Notes: generated from the letters alone by a model not told the origin. Counted from the stretch's first letter, positions 38,246 to 47,888 are shown. The stretch: DNA of 64,000 nt from Fonticella tunisiensis (GCF_004364155.1 NZ_SOAZ01000009.1:48945-112944); one strand, 5' to 3'. Made by a program: numbers and translations.

Positions 38246-38498
38246 ACTCGTTGCGCCAGACAAATTTACAGATCGATGCTGCGATAAAAAATATATTTCA
38301 TTCACCAGTACGCTTTGCAAAGAAGTTCTAAGGCTCGGGATTTGAAAAATCAAGAACTTTCGTTAAACTCGCCTTGCTTAAGTCACGAAAGTTCTAGGAT
38401 TTTTCTGCATCCCTTCGCCTAGAACTTCTAATTGCCCGCTTTATGTGAATTTCATATATTTTTTATCTCCGCTCAGCTCCTAAACTAGCACAACAAGT
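38246..38498 (+). repeat. Foldback repeat, copy 7 (253-base, complete, exact 7-base flanks)
   Basis: This is the best complete copy. Direct repeats TACTTTA flank it at 38239-38245 and 38499-38505. Ends are ACTCGTTGCGCCAG and CTAGCACAACAAGT. Nested arms run GATAAAAAATATAT / ATATATTTTTTATC, GAAGTTCTAAGGC / GCCTAGAACTTC, GGGAT / ATCCC, AAAAATC / GGATTTTT and AGAACTTTCGT / ACGAAAGTTCT. There is no coding frame. Lies between pdaB and a divergent SASP gene. Confidence 0.93.
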
Positions 38499-38625
38499 TA
38501 CTTTATATATCTCCTTTGCCAGCAAATTACTAACATATATATTAAAATCCTGCACATATTAATATTACAAAACATGATAAATGTTTTTCCCCCATGGAAA
38601 AATATACATATAAGGAGGAATGGAA

Positions 38626-38868
38626 ATGGCAGCAGGACAAAGAGGATCTGGAAGGACACAGCTGGTTCCAGAAGCCCACAGTTTACTTGATAACATGAAA
38701 TATGAAATAGCAGCAGAGTTTGCTATTCCAGTTCACCAGGGTTCTGAAGACTACTGGGGCAATATAACTTCAAGGGACTGTGGAAGAGTTGGAGGAACAA
38801 TGGTTAAGAGATTGGTACACCTTGCTGAAAAGCAGATCCTTCAGGGAAATAGACCAGAGAAAATATAG
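38626..38868 (+). CDS. Alpha/beta-type small acid-soluble spore protein
   Basis: The 80-residue protein has the SASP pattern: LDNMKYEIAAEFAIPV, then YWGNITSRDCGRVGGTMVKR. It binds and protects spore DNA. The conserved motif normally contains a Glu-Ile pair cleaved by the GPR protease; EIA in YEIAAEF is the equivalent site. I chose the second ATG (38626): AAGGAGG directly abuts the first ATG at 38620 and is correctly spaced for the second. It is followed by its own terminator and is probably monocistronic. Confidence 0.93.
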   Translation: MAAGQRGSGRTQLVPEAHSLLDNMKYEIAAEFAIPVHQGSEDYWGNITSRDCGRVGGTMVKRLVHLAEKQILQGNRPEKI

Positions 38869-38869
38869 A

Positions 38870-38902
38870 CAAAGGCCCTCTGATGAGGGCTTTTTTTCTT
38901 GA
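38870..38902 (+). terminator. Terminator after the SASP gene
   Basis: AAAGGCCCTC-TGAT-GAGGGCTTTTTTTC. Confidence 0.85.
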
Positions 38903-38964
38903 TACTTTTTATTCTATATTGTTATAATAAATATATAGTCCTATAATATCAAGGAGGCTTCCAT

Positions 38965-39486
38965 ATGTTCAAAAATACTACGGAACTTGCAGAAAACAAG
39001 CTCCTTTTATTATATATATTCGACAAATTGAATATTCCACTGTCCAATTCCCATATTACTCAGATAATACTTGAAAACAACCTCATTGACTATTTTTCTC
39101 TTCAACAATATCTGTCGGAACTAATAGAGAGCGGATTTATAAAAGATACAAAAGAAGACAAGTGGCATATGCTTACCATAACTTCAAGGGGCAAAGATGT
39201 ATTGGAGTTTTTCTACAACAGAATACCTGAAAGTAAGAAGGATACAATAGATAAATATATAAATAGCCATATATCAAGTATAAAGAAGGATATAGAGGTA
39301 TTCTCAGAGTATGAACCTCTGGGAAACAGCAGGTTCATGGTAAATCTTAAGCTGAGGGAAGGCGAAGATATTCTTATTGACCTCAAACTTCCGGCATCTT
39401 CAAATGATGAAGCAAGGCACATTTGTGGAGTATGGAAGAAAAATTATAAGGATATATATGATAAATTAATGGATTTTTTCAAATAA
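38965..39486 (+). CDS. DUF4364 family protein
   Basis: The 173-residue cytoplasmic protein begins with a winged-helix-like segment (ENKLLLLYIFDKLNIPLSNS, then FSLQQYLSELIESGFI) and ends with a mixed domain (NSRFMVNLKLREGEDILIDL). This is the DUF4364 family found throughout Clostridia, function unknown. The wHTH part suggests DNA binding, but no target is known. CAAGGAGGC precedes the ATG. Confidence 0.75.
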   Translation: MFKNTTELAENKLLLLYIFDKLNIPLSNSHITQIILENNLIDYFSLQQYLSELIESGFIKDTKEDKWHMLTITSRGKDVLEFFYNRIPESKKDTIDKYINSHISSIKKDIEVFSEYEPLGNSRFMVNLKLREGEDILIDLKLPASSNDEARHICGVWKKNYKDIYDKLMDFFK

Positions 39487-39515
39487 AATAGCGTCAGAAG
39501 CTGGCGCTATTTTAG
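39484..39515. terminator. Bidirectional terminator
   Basis: AAAATAGCGTCAGAAGCTGGCGCTATTTT forms a stem (AAAATAGCG/CGCTATTTT) between two convergent genes. Confidence 0.75.
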
Positions 39516-39698
39516 AATTTTATCTATTAAACCTTCTACATCGCAGCATAGATTCATTTCCTTAGCAATCTTTGTATAATCATTACAAATCTTCTTTGAA
39601 TATTCAACAACAGCCTTTGGGAGTCTATTTTCAAATTTAAGAGCCAGGAAGTATAGCCTCTGGGACTTTTTAACCATCTCCAGCGTTTCACGTTTCAA
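39507..39698 (-). CDS. Small conserved clostridial protein of unknown function
   Basis: The 63-residue helical protein reads VKKSQRLYFLALKFENRLPK, then VVEYSKKICNDYTKIA. I know similar short proteins from Clostridia next to DUF4364 but no function. I chose the TTG at 39698, with GGAGGAAACCG upstream. Another TTG at 39716 precedes the ribosome binding site, and an ATG lies further in at the MVKKSQ position. Confidence 0.55.
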   Translation of the reverse strand: MKRETLEMVKKSQRLYFLALKFENRLPKAVVEYSKKICNDYTKIAKEMNLCCDVEGLIDKILK

Positions 39699-39825
39699 AC
39701 GGTTTCCTCCACACAAGTGCTTATATATTCAATATATTGCGGATTTTCAAAAAAGTGTACAAAGTATATAAATTTTACAAAAAAATTTGCACGGCGGTGA
39801 AGGGGTTAACTTGTTCAGAATTCCT

Positions 39826-41130
39826 TTAAAACGTTTCCCTATTTAAAAGCACTCTTAAAATCCTCCTGGCAGCTCCAATCATATACAGGGATCCACAAAA
39901 TAGAAGTACTTCGTCCTCCCCAGTAATTTCAAGACCAATTTTTACCGCATCCTCTATAGAATTTACAGCCAGAGCATCTCCACCGCAGCCCTCAATTACC
40001 CCTTTTAACTCTTTAGACGAAAGGGCCCTTGGGCTGTCGGGAGCAACTGTTATGAAGGATTTAGTGATTTTCAAAAGCTCATTAACCATATGGATATAGT
40101 CCTTATCCCTGAGCATTCCCGTTACTACCCTTACTTTTTTATCATGGAAGTATTTTTTAATCGATTTTACAAGTACTTCCATGCCCTGCATGTTGTGGGC
40201 GCCATCAAGTATTATGCAGGGAGCTTTATTTACAACCTCAAACCTTCCCGGCCATATTGCGTTCTTAAGACCGTTATATATAGAGCCTCCGGAGATTTCA
40301 TATCCCATTTCCCTCATGGCTTCTATGGCTGCAATAGCTGTCATTGAATTCCTTATCTGATGTTCGCCCAACATTGACAAGTGAAGGTTTTTATATGTGC
40401 TCTTACCCTTTACGTTAAATACTATTCCATCAATGGAGTTTTTTACTATTTCATAGTCATAATCCTCTACTAGATATACCGGAGCGTTCTTATCCTTTGC
40501 AACTTTTAAAATAACCTCCATGGCTTCGTCTTCCTGGGGATAGATGACAACAGGAACGAATTCTTTTATGATGCCTGCCTTTTCAAATGCAATTTTCGAG
40601 AGAGTGTCTCCAAGTATGTTGGTGTGATCATAACTTATTGTTGTTATGACAGATAAAACCGGTTTCACCACATTAGTTGCGTCAAACCTTCCTCCCAGGC
40701 CTACTTCAAGAACTACAAAGTCTGCCTCCTGCTCCTTAAAATATTTAAAGGCACATGCAGTTATTATTTCAAACTCTGTGGGGTGTTCAAGCCCTTCAGA
40801 TATGGCCCTTTCTATGTTAGGCTTTATTTCTTCAACGAGCCTTGCAACGTCATCTTCGCCTATTTCATTTCTGTTTATTTTAATCCTTTCTGTGAACCTT
40901 TCAATATATGGAGAGGTGTATATACCTACCTTATATCCCTGCGCCATGAGTATTTCAGATATAAATGTAGTTGTCGAACCCTTTCCGTTGGTGCCTGCAA
41001 CGTGTATGAATCTCAAATCCTTTTCAGGGTTTCCAAAAAGCTCACAGAGCCTTTCAATCCTCTGAAGACCCAGATTCATTCCGAATTTTCCCGTATTTTC
41101 TATAAATTTAAGGGCTTCATTATAATTCAT
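39826..41130 (-). CDS. folC: Folylpolyglutamate synthase / dihydrofolate synthase
   Basis: The 434-residue Mur-superfamily ligase adds glutamate to folates. The P-loop HVAGTNGKGSTTTFISEIL (residues ~42-60), EVGLGGRFDATNVV and ISYDHTNILGDT loops, and the C-terminal GAHNMQGMEVLVKSI region are all present. AGAGGTGAAGGC precedes the ATG. It lies just downstream of valS, a common Firmicute order; a hairpin separates the two but lacks a T tract, so read-through is likely. Confidence 0.94.
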   Translation of the reverse strand: MNYNEALKFIENTGKFGMNLGLQRIERLCELFGNPEKDLRFIHVAGTNGKGSTTTFISEILMAQGYKVGIYTSPYIERFTERIKINRNEIGEDDVARLVEEIKPNIERAISEGLEHPTEFEIITACAFKYFKEQEADFVVLEVGLGGRFDATNVVKPVLSVITTISYDHTNILGDTLSKIAFEKAGIIKEFVPVVIYPQEDEAMEVILKVAKDKNAPVYLVEDYDYEIVKNSIDGIVFNVKGKSTYKNLHLSMLGEHQIRNSMTAIAAIEAMREMGYEISGGSIYNGLKNAIWPGRFEVVNKAPCIILDGAHNMQGMEVLVKSIKKYFHDKKVRVVTGMLRDKDYIHMVNELLKITKSFITVAPDSPRALSSKELKGVIEGCGGDALAVNSIEDAVKIGLEITGEDEVLLFCGSLYMIGAARRILRVLLNRETF

Positions 41131-41150
41131 GCCTTCACCTCTTTCGAATA

Positions 41151-41187
41151 TAATTATTGTGGATGCATCAAAGCATCCACAATAATT
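41151..41187 (-). terminator. Hairpin between valS and folC
   Basis: AATTATTGTGGATGC and GCATCCACAATAATT form a 15-bp perfect stem with no following T run. It could be a processing or weak termination site. Confidence 0.5.
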
Positions 41188-41189
41188 AC

Positions 41190-43841
41190 CTATATTAAAC
41201 TGTTTAACCTTTCAACAACCTTATTCAGCATCTCCTGATACTTCTTCTTCTTTTCCCTTTCTTCGTTTACTACCCTCTCCGGTGCCTTTGAAAGGAATCC
41301 TGGGTTTGACAGCTTTTTATCTACCCTCTCAACTTCCCTTTCAAGCCTTTCCTTCTCCTTTGTGAGCCTTTCTATTTCCTTCTCCTTATCTATAAGGTCT
41401 TCCATAGGAATGAATATTTCCCCACCGGAAATTACAACTGAAACAGCGTCGTGAGGGATTTCCTCCCTTGATGGGAAAAGGGTTTCAGAGGTTGAAGCGA
41501 GCCTTTCAAAGTATATTTTTCCTTCCTCAAAGGCATTTCTTGCATCGTCTGATGCTGGTATTATCATAAGCTTTGCCTTTCTTGAATTTGAAACGTTCAT
41601 TTCAGCCCTAATATTTCTAATAGACCTTATAGCCTCTATAATATGGCCCATAGCTCTAACTTCTTCTTCAAAGTTTTTAGCCTCATCATATTCAGGCCAT
41701 TTTGAAACCACAATGGATGGAGTTTCATCAGTTAAATGATGATATATTTCCTCCGTTATAAAGGGCATAAATGGATGGAGAAGCTTTAGGCTGTCTATTA
41801 GAACTTCCCTAAGGGTTATCTGGGCCGAGGCCCTGCTCCTTTCATCATCTCCATAGAGCCTTGGTTTTACAAGCTCAATATACCAGTCGCAAAGCTCTGT
41901 CCATATGAAATCGTAAATCTTTTGGGCAGCTATTCCAATTTCAAACTTGGTCAAGTTATCTGTAACCTCCTTAACAACTGTGTTGAGCCTGCTTACAATC
42001 CATTTATCAGCTGAGTTTCTAAGGCTTTCAATGTCTTCTTCGTACTTTTTCATCAGGTTTTCATCGAGGTTCATGAGGGCAAACCTTGCAGCGTTCCATG
42101 TCTTGTTTGCAAAGTTTCTTGCAGCCTCAACCCTTTCCATATAGAATCTCAAATCGTTTCCCGGTGAGTTTCCAGTTGCCAGGCTGAACCTCAATGCGTC
42201 TGCACCGTACTGCTCTATAACCTCAAGTGGATCGATTCCGTTTCCAAGGGATTTTGACATCTTCCTTCCCTCTGAATCCCTTACAATACCGTGAATCAGA
42301 ACCTTTTTAAAGGGCACCTCTCCCATCTGCTCAATCCCTGAGAATATCATCCTTGCAACCCAGAAGAATATAATGTCATAGCCCGTTACAAGGACGTCCG
42401 TTGGATAGAAATACTTTAAATCCTCAGTGTTATCTGGCCATCCAAGGGTTGAGAATGGCCACAGGGCTGAGCTGAACCATGTGTCAAGCACATCATCATC
42501 CTGACGGAGCCTGTGGGAGCCGCATTTTCCGCAGGAGGCTGGTTCATCCACCGATACTATAACTTCTCCGCAATCATCGCAGTACCACACGGGGATTCTG
42601 TGCCCCCACCACAGCTGCCTTGATATACACCAGTCCTGAATGTTTTCCATCCAGTTGAAGTATATTTTTGAAAATCTCTCTGGAATAAACTCCACCTTGC
42701 CTTCCTTAACGGCTTTAATGGCGGGCTCTGCAAGGGACTTCATCCTTACGAACCACTGCTTTGAAAGGAGTGGTTCAACTACTGTTCCACACCTGTCGTG
42801 GCTTCCAACGTTGTGGGTGTGCTGTTGTACCTTAACAAGAAGGCCAAGTCCCTCAAGGTCATTGACGATTGCCCTTCTCGCCTCATATCTGTCCATTCCT
42901 TCGTATTTTCCTGCCCTGTGATTCATTGTACCGTCTTCATTCATAACAACTATCTGTTCAAGGTTGTGCCTTAGCCCTACTTCGAAGTCATTTGGATCAT
43001 GGGCAGGCGTGATTTTAACTGCTCCCGTTCCAAACTCCATGTCTACGTATGAATCTGCAATCACCGGTATTTCCCTGTTTACAAGTGGAAGTACAAGAGT
43101 TTTTCCAACAAGGTGCTTATACCTTTTATCCTCAGGGTTTACGGCTACTGCAACGTCTCCAAGCATAGTTTCAGGCCTGGTGGTTGCAATTATTATATAT
43201 TCATCGCTGTCTTTTACAGGGTATTTTATATGCCAGAAATGGCCCTCCCTTTCGCTGTACTCTATCTCTGCATCTGAAATGGCTGTCTGGCATTTTGGAC
43301 ACCAGTTTATAATCCTGTTTCCCTGGTATATAAGGCCCTTTTCATAAAGCCTTACAAAAACCTCCCTAACGGCTCTGCTTAAGCCGTCGTCCATTGTAAA
43401 CCTTTCTCTGGACCAGTCGCATGAAATCCCCATCTTCATAAACTGATTTTTAATTCTGCTTCTATATTCCCGTGTCCAGTCCCATACCCTTTCAAGGAAC
43501 TTTTCACGCCCCATTTCCTTCTTGTTTAATCCCTGCTTTGCAAGCTCCCTTTCAACCCTGACTTCAGTTGCAATGCTTGCATGGTCCTCTCCTGGAAGCC
43601 AGAGGGCTGAATATCCCTGCATTCTCTTCCACCTTATTAATACATCCTGCAGGGTGTTATCAAGTGCATGCCCGAGATGAAGCTGACCGGTTATATTTGG
43701 CGGCGGCATCATTATGGTAAAGGGCTTTTTATCAAAATCCACCTCCGGGGTGAAATATCCACTTTCAAGCCACTCGTTGTAAAGCCTTTCCTCAAAATCC
43801 CTTGGATTATAGGTTTTAGCAATGTTTTTGCTCTCTTCCAT
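41190..43841 (-). CDS. valS: Valyl-tRNA synthetase
   Basis: The 883-residue class I synthetase has the HIGH motif [16 protein letters not shown] (residues ~47-62), an editing CP1 domain with [15 protein letters not shown], the zinc-like Cys cluster [10 protein letters not shown]...CGKCGSH, KMSKS as [11 protein letters not shown] (~525-535), the anticodon domain, and a C-terminal coiled coil ([20 protein letters not shown]) that contacts the tRNA. AGGAGGGATTACG precedes the ATG. A T-box controls it, and a 57-residue membrane protein gene lies between the T-box and valS. Confidence 0.97.
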   Translation of the reverse strand: MEESKNIAKTYNPRDFEERLYNEWLESGYFTPEVDFDKKPFTIMMPPPNITGQLHLGHALDNTLQDVLIRWKRMQGYSALWLPGEDHASIATEVRVERELAKQGLNKKEMGREKFLERVWDWTREYRSRIKNQFMKMGISCDWSRERFTMDDGLSRAVREVFVRLYEKGLIYQGNRIINWCPKCQTAISDAEIEYSEREGHFWHIKYPVKDSDEYIIIATTRPETMLGDVAVAVNPEDKRYKHLVGKTLVLPLVNREIPVIADSYVDMEFGTGAVKITPAHDPNDFEVGLRHNLEQIVVMNEDGTMNHRAGKYEGMDRYEARRAIVNDLEGLGLLVKVQQHTHNVGSHDRCGTVVEPLLSKQWFVRMKSLAEPAIKAVKEGKVEFIPERFSKIYFNWMENIQDWCISRQLWWGHRIPVWYCDDCGEVIVSVDEPASCGKCGSHRLRQDDDVLDTWFSSALWPFSTLGWPDNTEDLKYFYPTDVLVTGYDIIFFWVARMIFSGIEQMGEVPFKKVLIHGIVRDSEGRKMSKSLGNGIDPLEVIEQYGADALRFSLATGNSPGNDLRFYMERVEAARNFANKTWNAARFALMNLDENLMKKYEEDIESLRNSADKWIVSRLNTVVKEVTDNLTKFEIGIAAQKIYDFIWTELCDWYIELVKPRLYGDDERSRASAQITLREVLIDSLKLLHPFMPFITEEIYHHLTDETPSIVVSKWPEYDEAKNFEEEVRAMGHIIEAIRSIRNIRAEMNVSNSRKAKLMIIPASDDARNAFEEGKIYFERLASTSETLFPSREEIPHDAVSVVISGGEIFIPMEDLIDKEKEIERLTKEKERLEREVERVDKKLSNPGFLSKAPERVVNEEREKKKKYQEMLNKVVERLNSLI

Positions 43842-43852
43842 CGTAATCCCTC

Positions 43853-44026
43853 CTATATAATATCAAATATTCTCAAAAATCCAATTAAGCCGATTAAAAG
43901 TCCGATGAGTTTTACTGTTAATATCCTTTTATCATCGGCATTTTGTTTAAAAACTTTAAATATATGCTTAGTTCCATAGACCATTATGGAACCTATAAGT
44001 ATTAAAAGTATACTTATAAAGTCCAT
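43853..44026 (-). CDS. Small two-helix membrane protein in the valS leader
   Basis: The 57-residue protein reads [20 protein letters not shown] then [19 protein letters not shown]: two hydrophobic segments joined by a Lys/Asp-rich loop. I know of no family function. The ATG at 44026 has GGGGGTGAT at good spacing. A longer frame from 44113 would translate the T-box antiterminator and is not credible. It lies between the T-box terminator and valS (11 bases from its start) and so is expressed with valS when tRNA-Val is uncharged. Confidence 0.65.
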   Translation of the reverse strand: MDFISILLILIGSIMVYGTKHIFKVFKQNADDKRILTVKLIGLLIGLIGFLRIFDII

Positions 44027-44045
44027 ATTTATCACCCCCAAATAA

Positions 44046-44283
44046 AAAGCCCCACCGTCCAAAAAAGGACGGAGGGACCGCGGTACCACCTTATTTCCGG
44101 CTGAAGCCGGCACTCATATCTATAACGGTTAAACCGTCCCATCCTACTAAAAATTCAGATGGAAAGCTCGGAAGCTACCTTCGGCAGCCATTTCCTTAGA
44201 AAGCCTTTCAGCCGGTGGGCTCTCCTCTCTTTAAGGATGTATCCGCCTACTCCTCTTCGTCATAACCTTTATATATATTTTTA
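44046..44283 (-). promoter_or_regulatory. T-box leader, Val-specific
   Basis: GGTGGTACCGCGG (44078-44090) is the antiterminator core. The terminator is CCGTCC-TTTTTT-GGACGG then GGGGCTTTTT. In stem I the GAAG-GTA-GC sequence gives GTA (Val) as specifier; the offset differs by one base from the pheS and thrS leaders, so this is slightly less certain. Confidence 0.9.
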
Positions 44284-44289
44284 ATAAAT

Positions 44290-44318
44290 ATATTAAAATA
44301 CATAGATTTTTTTGTCAA
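44290..44318 (-). promoter_or_regulatory. Sigma-A promoter of the valS T-box transcript
   Basis: Minus strand -35 TTGACA (44313-44318), 17-base spacer, -10 TAATAT (44290-44295). Confidence 0.75.
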
Positions 44319-44324
44319 CAACTA

Positions 44325-45881
44325 TTAAAAAATAAAGGGCACGAAAAGCATCAACGTTAAAACTGCATCTATTAATACTGACTTTGTATAGCTTATAATG
44401 GGCATTGAGTCCATATCCCTATTATACTCTATGTATCCATAAAGAAAGGTGACAAAACTAAGGATTAATGCGGCAGCAGCTCCTGCAGCCGGGGTTGAAA
44501 GCACCCCTGACATCAAACCTCTGTACTGGGTATAGAAAACTTTATTTATAACATATAGTTTAATAAGCGCCGTGAAAATGTATGTTGCTGAGAAAAATAT
44601 TTTTTTCTTGCCCCTGGTGAGTGCATGTGCAAAAAGGGTCATGGTTGAAGCCAAAACCTCACCAATAAGTATCCACCTCATCCCTAAAACAAATAAATAC
44701 GCAAGGCTGTAGATGGCCTGAACCAGGGTGTCTCCTGCAGCTTCCTTTACCTCTGAACTCCTTATGCCATTAAACCTTTCTTTAAATGAATCATCCATGG
44801 ATGTCATATATACATTATATTTATCGTTTCCAAAATAGTCACAGAATATAGCTGTACCATCGGCCCAGGCAGGAAATACTGTAGCTTCTTTCGTTCTGGT
44901 TACGAAATTGTATTCTGATATTTTTCCATCTTTAAAGACAAAATCTATTATGTCATACTGGGCATTCTTTTTACCATATATTCTTTCAGAACCAGCCATA
45001 AATTCAGCTCCATCGCCTTGGGGCAGCGATATCGGATTATATATATAATTTATGAAATCTATGTTCAAATCCTTTGTTTGATATCCGCTTCCATCGAGTT
45101 TAAAGGAGAGGATTTTAACTTTTCCAAATTGCCCCCTGTTCTTACTCTCAATTAATATATAACCGTATTTATCATCAACACCTATTGCAGTGCCGTTGAA
45201 GACTTCAAAGTTATCCTTATTTACTCTGCCTGCCGGCATTACACTGCTTGCTCTGCTATTAACGATTGTAAAATATTTAAAGTTTTGATCGTTATCAAGG
45301 AAGGCAACTATGTAACCCTCTTTAGTCTTTGCAGCTGTAAGGTACCCCGAAATATCAGCCTTTACGGAAGTTGTTTCGTTTGTCCTGATATTTCTTACCT
45401 CGATTTTGTTTCCGGAGGATATTGCAAAAACATCGTTATCAATTTGTACTGATTCATCTATATCCTTTTCATACCAACTCTCTACAGATTTTAAGCTGTC
45501 GTCGAGTTTTATATTGTTTAAAATTTTAACTCCGTTATTCGTTATGATCCAATTAATATATATATTTTTTCCATCATATAAAAGGTTTAGGTTTCTCACC
45601 AGGGTGTCATTGGCCTCGACAGTCTGTTCCTTTAGCTTATTTCCAAGTTTGTCTAAAATAAATACCCTTATTTTATCCCCATCATCGTGGGCCAAAACAT
45701 AGTTATCGTTAACTTTTATAATCTTTGGATGTGATTTTATTCTGCCCTGGGAAATAAGAACTTCCTTACCCCATTTGTTGGATGGAGGTTGTATTTTGAT
45801 ATTATAATTCTGAAAAAAATGGAAAATCAATATTAAAATAAGCATTATTCCAAATGCCAGTCTGAAGCTTTGTTTTTTCAT
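44325..45881 (-). CDS. Membrane protein with extracytoplasmic beta-rich domain
   Basis: I do not recognise a named family in this 518-residue protein. It has one N-terminal membrane segment (FRLAFGIMLILILIFHFFQ, residues ~6-24), a ~340-residue beta-rich region with repeated DGKNIYINW / DKYGYILIES-type strands resembling a beta-propeller, and four or five hydrophobic helices at the C-terminus (LVQAIYSLAYLFVLGMRWIL onward), Yip1-like in spacing. The domain is predicted to lie outside the cell. The ATG at 45881 has GGGAGGATGG upstream; a frame extension to 45941 is unsupported. It might be a sensor or surface assembly factor. Confidence 0.55.
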   Translation of the reverse strand: MKKQSFRLAFGIMLILILIFHFFQNYNIKIQPPSNKWGKEVLISQGRIKSHPKIIKVNDNYVLAHDDGDKIRVFILDKLGNKLKEQTVEANDTLVRNLNLLYDGKNIYINWIITNNGVKILNNIKLDDSLKSVESWYEKDIDESVQIDNDVFAISSGNKIEVRNIRTNETTSVKADISGYLTAAKTKEGYIVAFLDNDQNFKYFTIVNSRASSVMPAGRVNKDNFEVFNGTAIGVDDKYGYILIESKNRGQFGKVKILSFKLDGSGYQTKDLNIDFINYIYNPISLPQGDGAEFMAGSERIYGKKNAQYDIIDFVFKDGKISEYNFVTRTKEATVFPAWADGTAIFCDYFGNDKYNVYMTSMDDSFKERFNGIRSSEVKEAAGDTLVQAIYSLAYLFVLGMRWILIGEVLASTMTLFAHALTRGKKKIFFSATYIFTALIKLYVINKVFYTQYRGLMSGVLSTPAAGAAAALILSFVTFLYGYIEYNRDMDSMPIISYTKSVLIDAVLTLMLFVPFIF

Positions 45882-46044
45882 TAGCCCATCCTCCCAAAAG
45901 ACCTGGGGTAGTATCGATTTTACCCGTTTGGTCTCAATCATAAAATGTAACTATCTACTATATTATACATTATTAAGCAATGAGTTACTATAGAAATTAC
46001 CATTTGTGCAGATATTCATTAGCCTGTTTAAACTATTTGATTTT

Positions 46045-46425
46045 ACTTGTCGTGCTACTCTGAAAAGTCCGTTGGAATAAAGCATAAAATATCTACAGGA
46101 GGACGCTGCGATAAAAAATATATTTCATTCACCAGCACGCTTAGCAAAGAAGTTCTATGGCTCGGGATTTGAAAAATCAAGAACTTTCGTTAAACTCGCT
46201 TCTCTCAAACAAACGAAAGTTCTAGGATTTTTCTGCATCCCTTCGCCTAGAACTTCTAGTTGCCCGCTTTATATGAATTTCATATATTTTTTATCTCCGC
46301 TTAGGTACTGCAAAACGTCAAGATAAACATAAAAGCTTTCTTAGTTTAAGTTTAGATTATTACTATTGAAACTGTTTTCATAATATTGTAGTGAATTTTG
46401 TTTCATGTATAGCTACTCTAAAAAG
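46045..46425 (+). repeat. Foldback repeat, copy 8 (long form)
   Basis: Left end ACTTGTCGTGCTACTCTG, then the complete arms and hairpin, then the long right arm (AACATAAAAGCTTTCTTAGT, GAAACTGTTTTCATAATATTG). It runs directly into copy 9 without a right terminal repeat. In the hairpin, one half-arm reads CAAACAAACGAAAGTTCT where other copies read TTAAGTCACGAAAGTTCT. Confidence 0.8.
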
Positions 46426-46745
46426 TCCATTGGAATAAAGGTAGATAATATCTACATGTAGGTGCTGCGATAAAAATATATTCCAGCCGCTGCTACGCTT
46501 AGCAAAGAAGTTCTATGGCACCGGATTCGCAGAGCTTAAGTAGGCTTATGAACTCGCTTACGCTCAGACACCACGAACCCTTCTAAGGCTCTGCTTCGTC
46601 CTATGTGCCAAGAACTTCTAATTGCTTGCTAAAATGCGGCCTGCATATATTTTTTATCTTCGCTTAAGTTTTTGAACTGAAAAGCGGATTAATTTAGAAA
46701 CTTTTTTCATAATATTGTGGTAAATTTTGTTTCATGCGGAGCTAG
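46426..46745 (+). repeat. Foldback repeat, copy 9 (diverged subfamily, tandem to copy 8)
   Basis: It starts with CTCTAAAAAGTCCATTGG and keeps the outer arms, but the hairpin has different sequence that still pairs: AAGAAGTTCTATGGCAC with GTGCCAAGAACTTCT, and GCAGAGCTTA with AAGGCTCTGC. The right part resembles copy 3 (GCGGATTAATTTAGAAACT). Together copies 8 and 9 fill the ~950-base gap between two membrane protein genes. Confidence 0.75.
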
Positions 46746-46807
46746 TTTTGGCCTTAAAAGGCGCATAGAGGTGATGAGTATCTGGCTTCATCCGCCTGGC
46801 AGGTATA

Positions 46808-46838
46808 AATAAAAGCCAGCACAAGGCCAGCTTTAAGA
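46808..46838 (-). terminator. Terminator after the 161-residue membrane protein gene
   Basis: AAAGCTGGC-CTTGT-GCTGGCTTT (two G-T pairs) followed by TATTTAT on the minus strand, overlapping the gene's stop. Confidence 0.55.
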
Positions 46839-47318
46839 TTTTCTTATCAATATGTATACTCCTGCAAGTATAAGAAGTACCGGCATAAAAAGGGAACGTA
46901 CATAATGCATAACAAGCCTGTAGAGTTCTGTACCGCCAAACAGGTTGTGAACTATAGCCAGCACTCCAAGAGCAATTAATATCAAAGCAGCTGCATTTAA
47001 TGCCCTCTTTCTCATCCTGTCTACTCCTCCCTTTGAGAAATCACTAAAATTATGGTAGGAGAATATGAAGTCCGTGTCCTCAACCCTCTCTCCCATGTCA
47101 ATTCTCCTTGCAAGGTACAGTGTATCAAAGAAAGTAAAGCATCCGAAGGGTATTTGTACAAGGTATGAAAGTCCGCCTATTCCCAGGATGTTAAACAGAG
47201 GTTCTATAAGTAAAAACAGCACCAGCGCCTGAACTCCCCTTTTAATAAGTCCAAGGTACATATAGCCAACGCCGGGAATCAATGCAGCTAAAAAAGTTAA
47301 AAATCCACTTCTTCCCAT
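46833..47318 (-). CDS. Small integral membrane protein
   Basis: The 161-residue protein has four or five hydrophobic segments. The N-terminal GFLTFLAALIPGVGYMYLG followed by LIKRGVQALVLFLLI resembles TM2-domain and related clostridial proteins, in which PG-x-G-x2-Y-x-G is conserved. A soluble loop with Arg/Asp (ARRIDMGERVEDTDFIF) lies in the middle, and the C-terminus is a LiaI/DUF5668-like pair of helices. Function unknown. The ATG at 47318 has GAGGAGTGAT upstream. Confidence 0.65.
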   Translation of the reverse strand: MGRSGFLTFLAALIPGVGYMYLGLIKRGVQALVLFLLIEPLFNILGIGGLSYLVQIPFGCFTFFDTLYLARRIDMGERVEDTDFIFSYHNFSDFSKGGVDRMRKRALNAAALILIALGVLAIVHNLFGGTELYRLVMHYVRSLFMPVLLILAGVYILIRKS

Positions 47319-47419
47319 TGTATCACTCCTCAAAACTTTTTTCGTCTTCATTATCTTTATCAATCATTATAAAACTTTTTCCACTTTCACCTGCTGTGTT
47401 GGTTCTTCTATATTAATAA

Positions 47420-47625
47420 GCTGTGATAAAAAATATGAAGCAAACTGTTTTAGCGAGCAATTAAAGGTTCTTGGCGTGAGGACAGCTGAGAAACCTTAGT
47501 ATAATTGTATTTGACCGTAGGAAATTTAACGAATTCACTTGGCATGTTATCTGTCTTAAACCTTAGAACCTCTATGCGCAAGGGTAGTTTTAAGCATAAT
47601 ATATTTTATCACAGAGTCTTTTGAA
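47420..47625 (-). repeat. Foldback repeat, copy 10 (strongly diverged)
   Basis: TGTGATAAAAAATATGA and ATATATTTTATCACAG close the element. Inside, AAAGGTTCTTGGCG pairs with CGCATAGAGGTTCTAAGG-type sequence (on the opposite strand CCTTAGAACCTCTATGCG). The arrangement matches the family in minus orientation (compare GCAATTAGAAGTTCTAGGCG), while most bases differ. It fills part of the gap before the FGGY kinase gene. Confidence 0.6.
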
Positions 47626-47742
47626 AATAAAACTGTACAACGCGTTGCTTTCAATATTTATCATATCAAACATATAACATTCCTTCAAATTATACTAATT
47701 CTTTCATATACAGGCGTATGAACATGGGGCTTTCAATTGTAA

Positions 47743-47786
47743 AAAGCCGCTATTTTAGAATAAAATTCTAAAATAACAGCTTTTAT
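47743..47786. terminator. Hairpin downstream of the FGGY kinase gene
   Basis: CTATTTTAGAAT-AAA-ATTCTAAAATA flanked by AAAAGCCG and CAGCTTTT forms a long AT-rich stem about 100 bases past the kinase stop; T-rich on both sides, so a bidirectional terminator is possible. Confidence 0.5.
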
Positions 47787-47888
47787 GAAGATCCAGGGAT
47801 GTCTCTACTGTTCGTTGGCCTTAATCTTAGGAATATGCAGCGCCACTTATATTATCAGGTTTTGAGTCCTTTGGAAAATTGACCTTCT

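Noticed and set aside
44027..44113. Longer version of the small valS-leader protein starting at 44113
   Set aside because: It would translate the T-box antiterminator; the internal ATG at 44026 has the ribosome binding site.
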